DNA of 64,000 nucleotides from Apostichopus japonicus (taxonomy: Eukaryota > Echinodermata > Holothuroidea > Aspidochirotida > Stichopodidae): positions 1,431,501-1,495,500 of the forward strand of contig NC_092579.1 of assembly GCF_037975245.1 (NCBI RefSeq), in the 5' to 3' direction. The translations under genes and the position numbers were made by a program. Positions 25,990-35,429 of this stretch are shown here, piece after piece; the first letter of the stretch is position 1, and the number at the start of each line of letters is the position of its first letter. The notes under the pieces were generated by a model. The model worked only from the letters and a program-made list of their open reading frames with translations. It was not told where the DNA came from and ran no database searches.

Positions 25990-26740
25990 ACAGTACTTCA
26001 ATTATTCAAGGTAAACTTAGCACGACATAGTACACAGTGTGTAATTTGTGTGTGACAGGAACTAACAGCATATTCGCGAAATCAATTTCGTATAAATATT
26101 CATAATAATATTTATAAAAATGTTCATTTAATTTTCTACTGTGCAGCTTGCAAATAACAAAATAGTTAAACAGTTTTTTATCTTGTTTATTTTTGGTAGA
26201 GGCTAGACATAAGTTTACCATCACCTGACCCTGCAGGATTGTAAATACTAGAAAATATATATATCATTATGATATGGTGAGGCTAAGAGCTAATTGCAAG
26301 AAAATCCCCCAGTCAAGGTAATTAATTTCAGGATGTTTTCGTCTTTATTATTCCATGTTAGCGACTAAACTAGATAATCTCAAAAGTATAGCCCAAAGGG
26401 GATCGAATTTAAATGCTCTGGTTGTTAATGATTGCTAATTGCAGTGTGCAACTATATTGATTAGGAGTGCCTGTAGTATTAGCATGGGTTCCCTGCGTCA
26501 TATTATAGCTTTATATTTCCCGTGCATCGATCTTGGTTTAGTTTGGATGTGTGTCAAAACTTTCCAGTAAAGTTTCTGAACAGCAACTTGAATAACCATT
26601 GCATTTTAAGCAGAAAACAAATGCGTTTGGATTCTCAAGTTCGATTAGATTCTAGAAGGTTGTTTGTTCAGAGACAGTGTGATAACATTTAATAGAAAAA
26701 CAATTAAGCGATAACTAATTAAGAACAGCAATGAATAACT

Positions 26741-27060
26741 CAGGGGTGGAATCAGAATTAAAAACAATGGGAGGATGTAGCCCTGGGGTCGTTGAAGGCG
26801 ACCCTAAGGTAGATGGGAAGGGGTGTGAGGGTCCTCTAGCAGACAAAAAGTTAATAATTTAGACGTGAAAAGGCGCATTGTAAGCCATATGTAGGATATA
26901 TGTAAGCTCTGTAATTAGGTTTGCACTCAAGATCGTGCTAATAACTATATTTTTGTTGCTTATAACTATATACGTTTATTTCTTGACCGGTGGAGTTAAA
27001 AGGGTGGTGGTGTTGACCCCGATTCACCCCATCCATCCCCACCCAGAACATCCGCGCTTG
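26741..27060. mobile_element. hAT-like MITE, family B, copy 2
   Basis: Shares GGATGTAGCC-TGGG-TCGTTGA near the left, and TAATTAGGTTTGC and CGTGCTAATAAC in the middle, with 21037-21321. Ends are CAGGGGTGGAATCAG and the complement of CAAGCGCGGATGTTC. No clear 8-bp duplication. No transposase. Confidence 0.5.
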
Positions 27061-28132
27061 TAATTAAGAGCAGAAACCTCCAAACGTTGGGATTGTATTG
27101 AACCATACCATAATGTAAGTTAAAGTAACGCTTTCACGGAAGGAACCTTTCCCGAATGGAGCGCAGATACAAGACGCACTATACAGATATATACATATAT
27201 AGATATATACATGGGTTATATATAACCGTAATGAGAAGAGCATTTGTAAAGGTTGAATTTCTTTTACAAAGTTATATAACAATTCAAAGTGTGAGGAAAC
27301 CATGGGTAATATGTATTACATATCATTGCACTTATAAAGTGAATAAATGTTTTATATCTCAGCAATGTATAAAGCTGGGATTTAGTATTATTCGCTTCGT
27401 TTATTCCTTTCTTTTTGTGGTAACTTTCAGATTTCTTTAATGCGAGGCGTGTATTCTCGCCTTTTCAACAACTGCTAATACGTACACCTTGTTGTAGCTG
27501 AATATCAAGGTCACAGACATCAGGGTATTTACAACATTGAATGTCCTTGAAAGGGGAGTCCTTCCGAAAATCGTACTTCATACCACGCTTTCAAAGCACT
27601 GGACACTATGACCACATAAACATTTGAATATCATGTTTCTATGTTAGACAGAGGTTGGAGACTGTTCATACTGTTATGTGTGAGCTTTGAAGCGTCACAT
27701 GAAAATACATTGTATTGTAGAAGAATTATCTCAACGAACTGGCAAAGTTTATATAACTAAATGAAGTATGAATCAATAAGTAATGTCAAAAAGGCGGGAG
27801 CGAGAGCTGTAGAAAGGGAAGGATTTGACCTAAAAACAGCAATAAACTCACAACGTAGAAATGTTTTAAGAGGGCTGTAATTCATATCACATTTAATGTT
27901 TCATTCAAACATCAATATCCCGAGCATACATACATATTAAACAAAAGATGTACTAAGCTGAAGACGGATGTGAAACTCAGCTACCGTCCATTCTCTCAAA
28001 TAAAGTTCGAGAGGCTATTTACAAACCATTTAGAAAAATCTAGATCAAGACAAGTTCCTCTACTGGAACCGTTTTAGCGTTGTTTGAGGGTTTTTTTTTT
28101 ATCGTATATATTTGTTTCATCTCAGTATAAGT
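27061..28132. other. Region downstream of the receptor gene
   Basis: No other gene seen. On the minus strand an ATTAAA (plus-strand TTTAAT at 27892-27897) about 240 bp past the receptor stop is the only poly(A)-signal variant I noticed. It is weak evidence for a 3' end. Confidence 0.3.
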
Positions 28133-29197
28133 TCAAATACTAGAGCTGTTCGGATTTTTGGACACTGAGCTTGAATACAGCTTTGTGCTATCTCCGTTGC
28201 AAGGCCCATTTCGTGAAGATTGCTTTAATGACGTCATAGTCAATCGCTGAGGAGAGGAATCACTATGTGTGCTTAAACAGCATAATATGTTCTTTCTGGC
28301 ATATCCGCGAAACATGGTACTAGCAGCGTACAGTGCGATCGGATTCAGGCAAGAACCCAACGACATGAAAATGTTAGAGACACTATTCCAATTTGCATAG
28401 TTGACTTTGGCATCGAAAAAGATAAACATCGTCAAAATATATCGTGGAAACCACGAAATCGCAAAAACGACGATGAGTGTTAGAATGATGATGCCAAGTC
28501 TGTTTCGAGACTGTACAGCTCGGCGTGCCGACATGGAATCGTTTCTTCTTAACATCGCACCGCCGCCGATAAGTTTAATAGCCATGATCGAGTAAACGCA
28601 GCTGATTAACAACAGGGGAATCATATAGAAGACCACGAAACGGCAAATATGGTATACTTTGACTACATTATTAATGTCTAAATAATGAACTCTAATGAAG
28701 TCGCTTATGCAGATTTCTTTGCAATGTTGCATCGGTACTATCGCCGATAATATCGCGATTACCCAAATCAGGACACAGGCAATCACCGTTCTGTTAATTC
28801 GATGGTTGGCAAAGTTCTCCATTGGGTGCATAACGGCACGGTATCGAATGAACGAAAGCACAACGAGTGACAAAATGGATACGTCGTGACTACAATATGT
28901 AACCAGTGCGAGCATTTGACAGAAAGATAACCCAAATGGACGAAAAAATAACACGTTTTCAAAAATACTTGACGGAACAAAAAATATCACGAATAAGAAA
29001 TCGCCGATTGTCAAATTGATTATGAAGGCGTTGTTGACATCACGTAGTTTCTTTTCTCTCATAAATAAATACAAAACACTTCCATTCCCTGCTACACCGA
29101 TCAGCAATATCGCGCTATAACAGAGCAACACGAAATTATTTCTCCCTTTATGCCCAGCTAGTGCTGAGATGGTGGTTGAGCAGTCCGATTCGTTCAT
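28133..29197 (-). CDS. Class A neuropeptide GPCR, bombesin/CCHamide-receptor-like
   Basis: A 354-residue seven-helix receptor in one exon, the usual length for a peptide receptor. An extracellular N-terminus with N2-E-S (glycosylation site) precedes TM1 with G37-N38. Other landmarks are D66 in NLTIGD (TM2), C93 at the start of TM3 with C159 or C163 in loop 2 as disulfide partner, W145 (TM4), P194 (TM5), SW249FP (TM6) and N285-P-x-x-Y290 (TM7). C306-C307 follow as likely palmitoylation sites, then a Ser/Thr-rich tail. KLRDVNNAFI and RYRAVMHPM recall bombesin/GRP and CCHamide receptors; the ligand cannot be read from sequence. The odd point is TM3: the DRY motif is I117-R118-Y119, and the TM6 CWxP is SWFP. 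Loss of the Asp often raises basal activity in this family. The start is the first in-frame ATG after the splice acceptor. An out-of-frame ATG 7 bases upstream opens a short ORF that overlaps it. No frame damage is seen, so the gene is probably functional. Confidence 0.9.
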   Translation of the reverse strand: MNESDCSTTISALAGHKGRNNFVLLCYSAILLIGVAGNGSVLYLFMREKKLRDVNNAFIINLTIGDFLFVIFFVPSSIFENVLFFRPFGLSFCQMLALVTYCSHDVSILSLVVLSFIRYRAVMHPMENFANHRINRTVIACVLIWVIAILSAIVPMQHCKEICISDFIRVHYLDINNVVKVYHICRFVVFYMIPLLLISCVYSIMAIKLIGGGAMLRRNDSMSARRAVQSRNRLGIIILTLIVVFAISWFPRYILTMFIFFDAKVNYANWNSVSNIFMSLGSCLNPIALYAASTMFRGYARKNILCCLSTHSDSSPQRLTMTSLKQSSRNGPCNGDSTKLYSSSVSKNPNSSSI

Positions 29198-29255
29198 TTT
29201 GCATGTCGTCGCCTAGTTCCGATCACGTGTGGTAAACGCTGGTTCTTTAACTGTC

Positions 29256-29275
29256 CTGTAGAGGGAAAAAAGCAG
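29256..29275 (-). promoter_or_regulatory. Predicted 3' splice site upstream of the receptor exon
   Basis: On the minus strand a pyrimidine tract reads TTCTGCTTTTTTCCCTCTAC and ends in CAG, followed by GACAGTTAAAG. This is a strong acceptor 58 bases before the start codon. It implies at least one non-coding 5' exon further up (plus-strand coordinates above 29260), possibly beyond the repeats at 29.3-33.3 kb. Confidence 0.6.
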
Positions 29276-29369
29276 AACGTAAGTAATTTGTAGCCTTTAC
29301 GTTTATGAATATATTTGTATACATTGTTCTTTACAGATGGCAAAAGTCTACATTATATAAATAGAGAAA

Positions 29370-29530
29370 ACCAGAGAAATAAGATATGACTCATAATTGA
29401 CAAATAAGGAGTAAAGTTTTAGAACATATATTGGAATTATCGGTCCCCCTGGGACCTTCGTCAGCAATACTTGGTAGTCGAATGAAAAATACAAAAATGT
29501 AACACAATGAAAGTATGACGCTAGATAAGT
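29370..29530 (-). repeat. Penelope-like element LTR remnant
   Basis: Read on the minus strand: ACTTATCTAGCGTCATACTT at the start, CAAGTATTGCTGACGAAGG, then TTCCAATATATGTTCTAAAA and GTCAATTATGAGTCATATCT. It matches the pLTR at 13834-14045 at both ends and supplies the middle that the TA tract replaces there. No RT is attached, so it is a solo or truncated LTR. It lies between the receptor's acceptor site and the hammerhead element. Confidence 0.75.
29436..29466 (-). ncRNA. Degenerate hammerhead-like motif in the PLE LTR
   Basis: The minus strand reads CTGACGA, A, then a stem GGTCCC/GGGACC, then GATAA where the hammerhead core needs GAAA. PLE LTRs are known to carry hammerhead ribozymes with the pattern CTGANGA-stem II-GAAA. 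The stem is intact but the second core strand has an inserted T, so activity is unlikely. No convincing stem III or cleavage site is visible. Confidence 0.4.
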
Positions 29531-29694
29531 GTAAGTTGCATTGATGGAATTAGAACCAAATAAATAAACCATGACTATACAGGAAGCGGATTAAGGAGCA
29601 AAGAGCGGATTACATATGTTTGTAGAACTGATAGTTGTTAAGGGGTTAAGATATATAGTAAATCAATAAAGAGTAACACACCAGAAAAATTCGA

Positions 29695-29736
29695 CTTCAC
29701 GACCAGTTTTGTCCTTTCGGGACTCATCAGGCGAAG
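29695..29736 (-). ncRNA. Hammerhead ribozyme, copy 1 (core damaged)
   Basis: On the minus strand: stem I strand CTTCGC, then CTGATGA, stem II GTCC-CGAAA-GGAC, then AAAAC where GAAAC is required, then TGGTC and cleavage before GTGAAG. Stem I pairs GTGAAG with CTTCGC over six base pairs (one G-U). The G12-to-A change in the catalytic core should abolish self-cleavage. Stem III is minimal, as in PLE and retrozyme hammerheads that act as dimers. Confidence 0.8.
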
Positions 29737-29737
29737 G

Positions 29738-29805
29738 TAGGAATCCAGCCCCCGGGTCTTGTGTCACGAACCGAAGTCCGTACCACTCGACCACAGTGAT
29801 TCTAC
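29738..29805 (-). promoter_or_regulatory. tRNA-like A and B boxes upstream of hammerhead 1
   Basis: The minus strand reads TGTGGTCGAGTGGTA (A-box-like, plus 29781-29795) and, about 40 bases on, GGGCTGGATTCC (B-box-like, plus 29740-29751). The hammerhead stem I begins four bases later. In copy 2 the B-box is closer to consensus, GGTTCGATTC (plus 30082-30091). The spacing fits an internal RNA polymerase III promoter derived from a tRNA with a long variable arm. Confidence 0.6.
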
Positions 29806-30035
29806 TGGTGTGTGAATGCGTATAAATTGGCTTTGTATAACTGTCATTGAGGGCGTATAGCCAAAGTGTTATGATGGTACAGAGTGCACCCCTGGTGCTT
29901 TGAATCTGACAATTTACACAGAATAACCACTCTTTATAGGCAAGCCAAGCCGTAAATAAGGAATGAATGTGTAGTAAGTGGTATATGACAGATATATAGT
30001 AAATAAATAAAGAACAACACACCAGAAAAATTACA

Positions 30036-30077
30036 CTTCACGACCGGTTTCGTCCTTTTGGGACTCATCAGGCAAAA
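30036..30077 (-). ncRNA. Hammerhead ribozyme, copy 2 (core intact)
   Basis: On the minus strand: CTGATGA, stem II GTCC-CAAAA-GGAC, GAAAC, CGGTC, with cleavage expected after the C and before GTGAAG (between plus positions 30041 and 30042). All conserved core bases are present. Stem III is the self-complementary ACCGGT, which cannot fold on itself and points to a dimeric ribozyme. Stem I is weak: GTGAAG pairs with TTTTGC through several G-U pairs. Hammerheads cleave their own RNA strand and let a PLE or retrozyme transcript be cut to unit length. Confidence 0.88.
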
Positions 30078-30096
30078 GGAAGAATCGAACCCCCGG

Positions 30097-30196
30097 ATCT
30101 GTCATTGAGGGCGTATAGCCCAAGTGTTATGATTGTACAGAGTGCACCCCTGGTGCTTTGAATCTGACAATTGGGCTATACGCCCTCAATAACAGT
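30097..30196. repeat. Inverted repeat forming a stem-loop
   Basis: TGTCATTGAGGGCGTATAGC at 30099-30120 is the reverse complement of the sequence at 30172-30195, with one mismatch, across a loop of about 48 bp. The right arm continues into the inverted third copy of the hammerhead element, so it marks an inversion or a second insertion in the opposite direction. Confidence 0.85.
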
Positions 30197-30240
30197 TATA
30201 GAAAGCCAATTTATACGCAGTCACACATCACTTTGTAGGG

Positions 30241-31683
30241 AACTTTACGTTACTTTATAAGCTCTGCTTTATTTTAATTTTTTTACACATGTAATCATTG
30301 TAGCTATGAAAGCACGCTATAGGGTATTCTGATGGTAGCCGTAGCCTATATATGCTGAGGGGAAGCCCTATTGGGAATCTATGTGTAAATTAATTGTTAG
30401 GTTAGTTCTATCATTATCACTTGTTCATACCAAAAAGGGAGTTCGGGGAGAAATGAGCTGGGTGGGCCGTGTAGTTACTATGTTTAAAAAAACCCGTGGT
30501 ATATACGTATATTCACAGTCCCTCAACATTCTTAATGAAAACATATGGGCACTAATGTAGGGGCTAACAATGAAACTGATAGGCCTACGTAAAACACATA
30601 GTGATGTCATAAATATATTTACGAACCGTAGTTTGACATTAAAATGCTCCACTGTTCAAGCAGGTTAAACTCTTAGGAGCTCTTTACGTTTATTATTGTT
30701 ATTCTAACCAAACTCATGAAAACCTAACCAGACGCACGATCATCGCTTCCTCGACCATGCATAACTATAATGAAATCAGAAGAAATGATATGAACTTTTA
30801 GCTTAAAAGTAACGGAAATAATGCATACTGTCCAGGCGTTCACATTATCGTAGGCCTACTTTCATTTAGTAAGTGGAAATCTTAGGGGGCAGCTACCCCC
30901 CTCCCCACCCCACCCGCTGGCTACGGCCCTGAAATTATTAAAGATCAATCCACAAGAAAACTTCAACTTTGGGACTCGTCATGCATGGTTACATATATAC
31001 TTCATAAAAGTTAAGTTCGATTTGATAAATATTAATATAACCTCCTTGGGTTCATGATAAAGTTGTGACGTGACGAATATATCCAAAGTAGATATTGTAT
31101 TCTGTCGTTTAGTTTAATAAATACTTAATAGATCAAAGTTGCTTAAGATAACCTATTTAAATACCACGGAAGACGGTTTCCTGATTGAAGAACATACATG
31201 ACACTATATGATGAACCTAAACCTCAGATTTACATTGTACGATTGGATACACAAAATGGTGTCCAACGACTGAGTTAGGTATATATAGGATCATGAATAT
31301 TCATAGATCACAGTCATCCTGGGCACCTTTCAATAAGGATACAACACCATTTGTCTTAGACAAATAAACAATACCTGAAAACTTGTCGTTTGCGGCCATA
31401 TAGGTCTTTTGTTTTTCCCATTGATATTTCTGTTGTATCTGAGGAGGAGTTGACCTACTGGTCTGTACATATTAGCCTTTAAAGTCTAGCTACATTTACC
31501 GAACGAACCTCTCAGCTGTTAAATTACCATAACTGACCAGAACCAGAGTACTAACGCAAATTGCGTCTAGGCTATTGAAAGGAGTGAGTATCTCCTCCCC
31601 CATGCACACTATACTGTCTTATCCAATGAGTAAACATGTTCTTTGTCACTAACATTCGTTACAATTAACACTTTCCCACAAGC
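30241..31683. other. Non-coding interval
   Basis: No gene recognised. A hAT-like terminus, CAGGGCCGTAGCCAGCGGG on the minus strand, ends at 30931 next to C-runs, but its partner was not found. Confidence 0.4.
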
Positions 31684-33277
31684 TATAAGAAAGGCATGCC
31701 GAAGGCTTACACAAGGCTATACATACATAACATCAAATAGTAAACAGTCTTATAAGAAAGGCATGCCAAAGGCTTACACAAGGCTATACATACATAACAT
31801 CAAATAGTAAACAGTCTTATAAGAAAGGCATGCCAAAGGCTTACACAAGGCTATACATACATAACATCAAATAGTAAACAGTCTTATAAGAAAGGCATGC
31901 CAAAGGCTTACACAAGGCTATACATACATAACATCAAATAGTAAACAGTCTTATAAGAAAGGCATGCCAAAGGCTTACACAAGGCTATACATACATAACA
32001 TCAAATAGTAAACAGTCTTATAAGAAAGGCATGCCAAAGGCTTACACAAGGCTATACATACATAACATCAAATAGTAAACAGTCTTATAAGAAAGGCATG
32101 CCGAAGGCTTACACAAGGCTATACATACATAACATCAAATAGTAAACAGTCTTATAAGAAAGGCATGCCAAAGGCTTACACAAGGCTATACATACATAAC
32201 ATCAAATAGTAAACAGTCTTATAAGAAAGGCATCCCGAAGGCTTACACAAGGCTATACATACATAACATCAAATAGTAAACAGTCTTATAAGAAAGGCAT
32301 GCCAAAGGCTTACACAAGGCTATACATACATAACATCAAATAGTAAACAGTCTTATAAGAAAGGCATGCCGAAGGCTTACACAAGGCTATACATACATAA
32401 CATCAAATAGTAAACAGTCTTATAAGAAAGGCATCCCGAAGGCTTACACAAGGCTATACATACATAACATCAAATAGTAAACAGTCTTATAAGAAAGGCA
32501 TGCCAAAGGCTTACACAAGGCTATACATACATAACATGAAATAGTAAACAGTCTTATAAGAAAGGCATGCCAAAGGCTTACACAAGGCTATACATACATA
32601 ACATCAAATAGTAAACAGTCTTATAAGAAAGGCATGCCGAAGGCTTACACAAGGCTATACATACATAACATCAAATAGTAAACAGTCTTATAAGAAAGGC
32701 ATGCCGAAGGCTTACACAAGGCTATACATACATAACATCAAATAGTAAACAGTCTTATAAGAAAGGCATGCCAAAGGCTTACACAAGGCTATACATACAT
32801 AACATCAAATAGTAAACAGTCTTATAAGAAAGGCATGCCAAAGGCTTACACAAGGCTATACATACATAACATCAAATAGTAAACAGTCTTATAAGAAAGG
32901 CATGCCGAAGGCTTACACAAGGCTATACATACATAACATCAAATAGTAAACAGTCTTATAAGAAAGGCATGCCAAAGGCTTACACAAGGCTATACATACA
33001 TAACATCAAATAGTAAACAGTCTTATAAGAAAGGCATGCCGAAGGCTTACACAAGGCTATACATACATAACATCAAATAGTAAACAGTCTTATAAGAAAG
33101 GCATGCCGAAGGCTTACACAAGGCTATACATACATAACATCAAATAGTAAACAGTCTTATAAGAAAGGCATGCCAAAGGCTTACACAAGGCTATACATAC
33201 ATAACATCAAATAGTAAACAGTCTTATAAGAAAGGCATGCCAAAGGCTTACACAAGGCTATACATACATAACATCAA
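31684..33277. repeat. 67-bp satellite, 24 copies
   Basis: The unit is 67 bp: TTATAAGAAAGGCATGCC, (A/G)AAGGCTTACACAAGGC, TATACATACATAACATCAAA, TAGTAAACAGTC. The phase is exact from the first GGCATGCC (31690) to the last (33231), which is 23 periods. Copies differ almost only at one A/G site after GGCATGCC, plus GGCATCCC in copies 9 and 12 and ACATGAAA in copy 13. Such uniformity indicates recent expansion or homogenisation. The period is not a multiple of three and there is no ORF. There are no unique spacers, so it is not a CRISPR array. It begins about 2.4 kb upstream of the receptor exon. Confidence 0.97.
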
Positions 33278-34544
33278 CCTAATCCCGCGATAGTATTGTT
33301 CTGAGTTTCACATTAATAGAAAGATTGAACAGTAATTAGAAACGTTTGGTGACATAGTCTTCTCCAATAGAATTCGAAATCTACATTAAATTGCTTTCAT
33401 TATTTTGTTATCTAATATATAAGGTTCATTCATAAACCAGTCAATCAATTTAATTACTTACATACAGTAAGACATTGCCGACAATGCCTCGCTAAATTAA
33501 CATATATAAACAGCTAACGGGCGTACTGATAAAGGCAGTTTTAGCGGTAAATGAACCTGCCACATTGTTATTTGATGATAAAATTGAACACATTATTTGT
33601 ATAAAATACGTTAAAATGTCAATTTCTTGAGTTACTTTGAATAATTTTCTGATTTAGTATATCTTTCTTGCAGATATATGGTTCCATTGTATTGTTTTCA
33701 AACTCCGCACAATAGGCAAGGAATTATTGAGTCTTTAACATATCATCATGGTTAAGTTGCAGCCATTTGGCTCTTCCAGCATATGAATGCTCTAAAGTTT
33801 ACCTAAGCAACGGTTTCCATGGAAATGCATGATATGAAAACTTCACGGTTACAAAGAGGTCCATCATGGTCACATATGATTTGGTGGTGGTGGGGGGTTC
33901 CATTTTTTGGTCTGGTGACGAAACGTGTCCGTTTATGTGTGTGTGTGTATGTATGGGTGTGTGTATGTGCATGTGAATGGGATGCAGTACTTTTTTGACG
34001 TAATAAGTTCAAAGTTCAAATAACTAAAAACAGCATTTTGACCATTATGGACATACAAACATGACAAAATGACCAAAACGCTCCAAACCAGGTGCGATAT
34101 CAAAGTCTGTAAGGATACAAGTGAATTAATTAAATAGATGTCAGTGGTCACCTCCCAAACTGTAAGACCGATGGAGGTACCCCACACCAAACATAAACTG
34201 TGCACTACACCCATGGTGAACGAAATGTTTCGAAACCATTGAAAGAACAGAACATATCGCCAGTTTCTAATTCGGAACCAGAAATACCAAAATCTACGGA
34301 AGACTCGCCGTAACAACACTGCATATGCATCAATTTTGAATAGATCTCATTGTCATGTTTATTTGAAGCAATGTATATTATTTTGTAAGATTTTTTTCTG
34401 AGGGAGACTGAATCAACATGGTTTTCATTCATAGTTTCTGCACAGTCTCTTGTCCATTATTAAATTTCATCTTTTATCTCACTTGAGAGAGCGGATGGGA
34501 GTGGATAATATAATAAATAATTTAAAATTTTATAATAATTTTAG
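33278..34544. other. Non-coding interval
   Basis: Contains a GT-rich patch at 33928-33972. ORFs here are short and partly made by this simple sequence. Nothing recognised. Confidence 0.4.
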
Positions 34545-34910
34545 GTTTACAGTCTTGTTCAGGGCCAAGGCCCTCTCACACGACTTTACAACTTAACCCT
34601 GGTCATTGGTAACTTGTCACACCTACACACCAAAGTGTGCACAATTCAATCAATCTCTCCTGGGGCACCACAGTGCACCACAACCACGTGTCCCCCGGGG
34701 GACTTCCCATAGGGTGCAGCCACAAACCGGCGCAAACAAACTATATTTACAAGTTACCTCGCAAGTCCCCATTTATACACCTGGGTGAAGAGAGGCAATG
34801 GAGATAAAGCGCCTTGCCCAAGGACACAACGTAATGATCTGGCCAGGGCTCGAACCTGTAATCCATAGATCACAAGTCCACTGCCTTAACCACTTGACCA
34901 CAACGCCCTC
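34545..34910 (-). mobile_element. tRNA-derived SINE, family 1
   Basis: The minus strand starts GGGCGTTGTGGTCAAGTGG (A box TGGTCAAGTGG) and continues to GGTTCGAGCCCTGG (B box, close to GGTTCRANYCC). Next comes the motif CCTTGGGCAAGGCGCTTTAT that follows the tRNA part in many animal SINEs, and the body ends in an AT-rich tail near 34545. Length is about 365 bp. The head looks like a tRNA with a long variable arm (Ser/Leu type). It is transcribed by RNA polymerase III in active families and depends on a LINE for mobility. The tRNA part carries several changes, so this copy is probably old. Confidence 0.8.
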
Positions 34911-35429
34911 ACAATAGCGGTTGACAGGATCTCAAAAGCATAGCAAAACTGTGTTAACTAAATCACAGATGACTTGAAAGACTACAGTGGTATTGTAAAT
35001 CAGTGATCCCCATCGGCAGGTCGTGTTTGAGTAAGCCCTTATAAGTCGTAAACAAGCTTATGCAAATAGGTATAATTTCTTCCAACGGCTCTCCTATCTT
35101 TTCTGCGACGAGTATATACAGGTATTCACCCAACATCACATACCGTGAACGCGATGCACAGAAGGGCCTCTCATAAAATGTCAATAAAGTCATTTAAATA
35201 TAATAATATATTTCGCATCAGTACATTTCTAAGCCATTGATCTCAAGTACAACCAATTCAAGACCAATTGTGCGATTTTGTGACATTTTGTGATCGATAA
35301 AACTAATGGTTCTCATTAAGTGCATTTTAATCTTCAGGCAATACTGCAGCAGTTTCAAGGTCATTAACCGTGTTCCTTTCTTTTCTCTCGTTGATTTCGT
35401 TGGTTTCTTGCGGGTCGTGTGCTCTTTCT
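34911..35429. other. Non-coding interval
   Basis: No features recognised. Confidence 0.4.

Larger units (their letters stand above)
29642..30240 (-). mobile_element. Tandem tRNA-like/hammerhead retroelement (retrozyme-like)
   Basis: Two direct copies of one unit on the minus strand, the second shortened by an internal deletion. The shared sequence is TATATAGTAAAT...AACACACCAGAAAAATT, the hammerhead, a tRNA-like part, GTCATTGAGGGCGTATAGCC and CAGAGTGCACCCCTGGTGCT (plus-strand order). The hammerhead cleavage sites lie 341 bp apart, inside the size range known for metazoan retrozymes. The deletion in the second copy removes the A-box part between GACAG and CCGGGGG. A third, inverted fragment lies at 30170-30235. 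No protein is encoded. Retrozymes and the schistosome Sm-alpha elements combine these features, so this is probably a relative, mobilised in trans. Confidence 0.75.

Noticed and set aside
28401-28980. Short ORFs on both strands overlapping the receptor gene
   Set aside because: They are in other frames of a clear GPCR coding sequence and have no features of their own.
31684-33277. CRISPR-like regular repeats
   Set aside because: The whole 67-bp unit repeats without unique spacers, and the DNA is eukaryotic; it is a tandem satellite.
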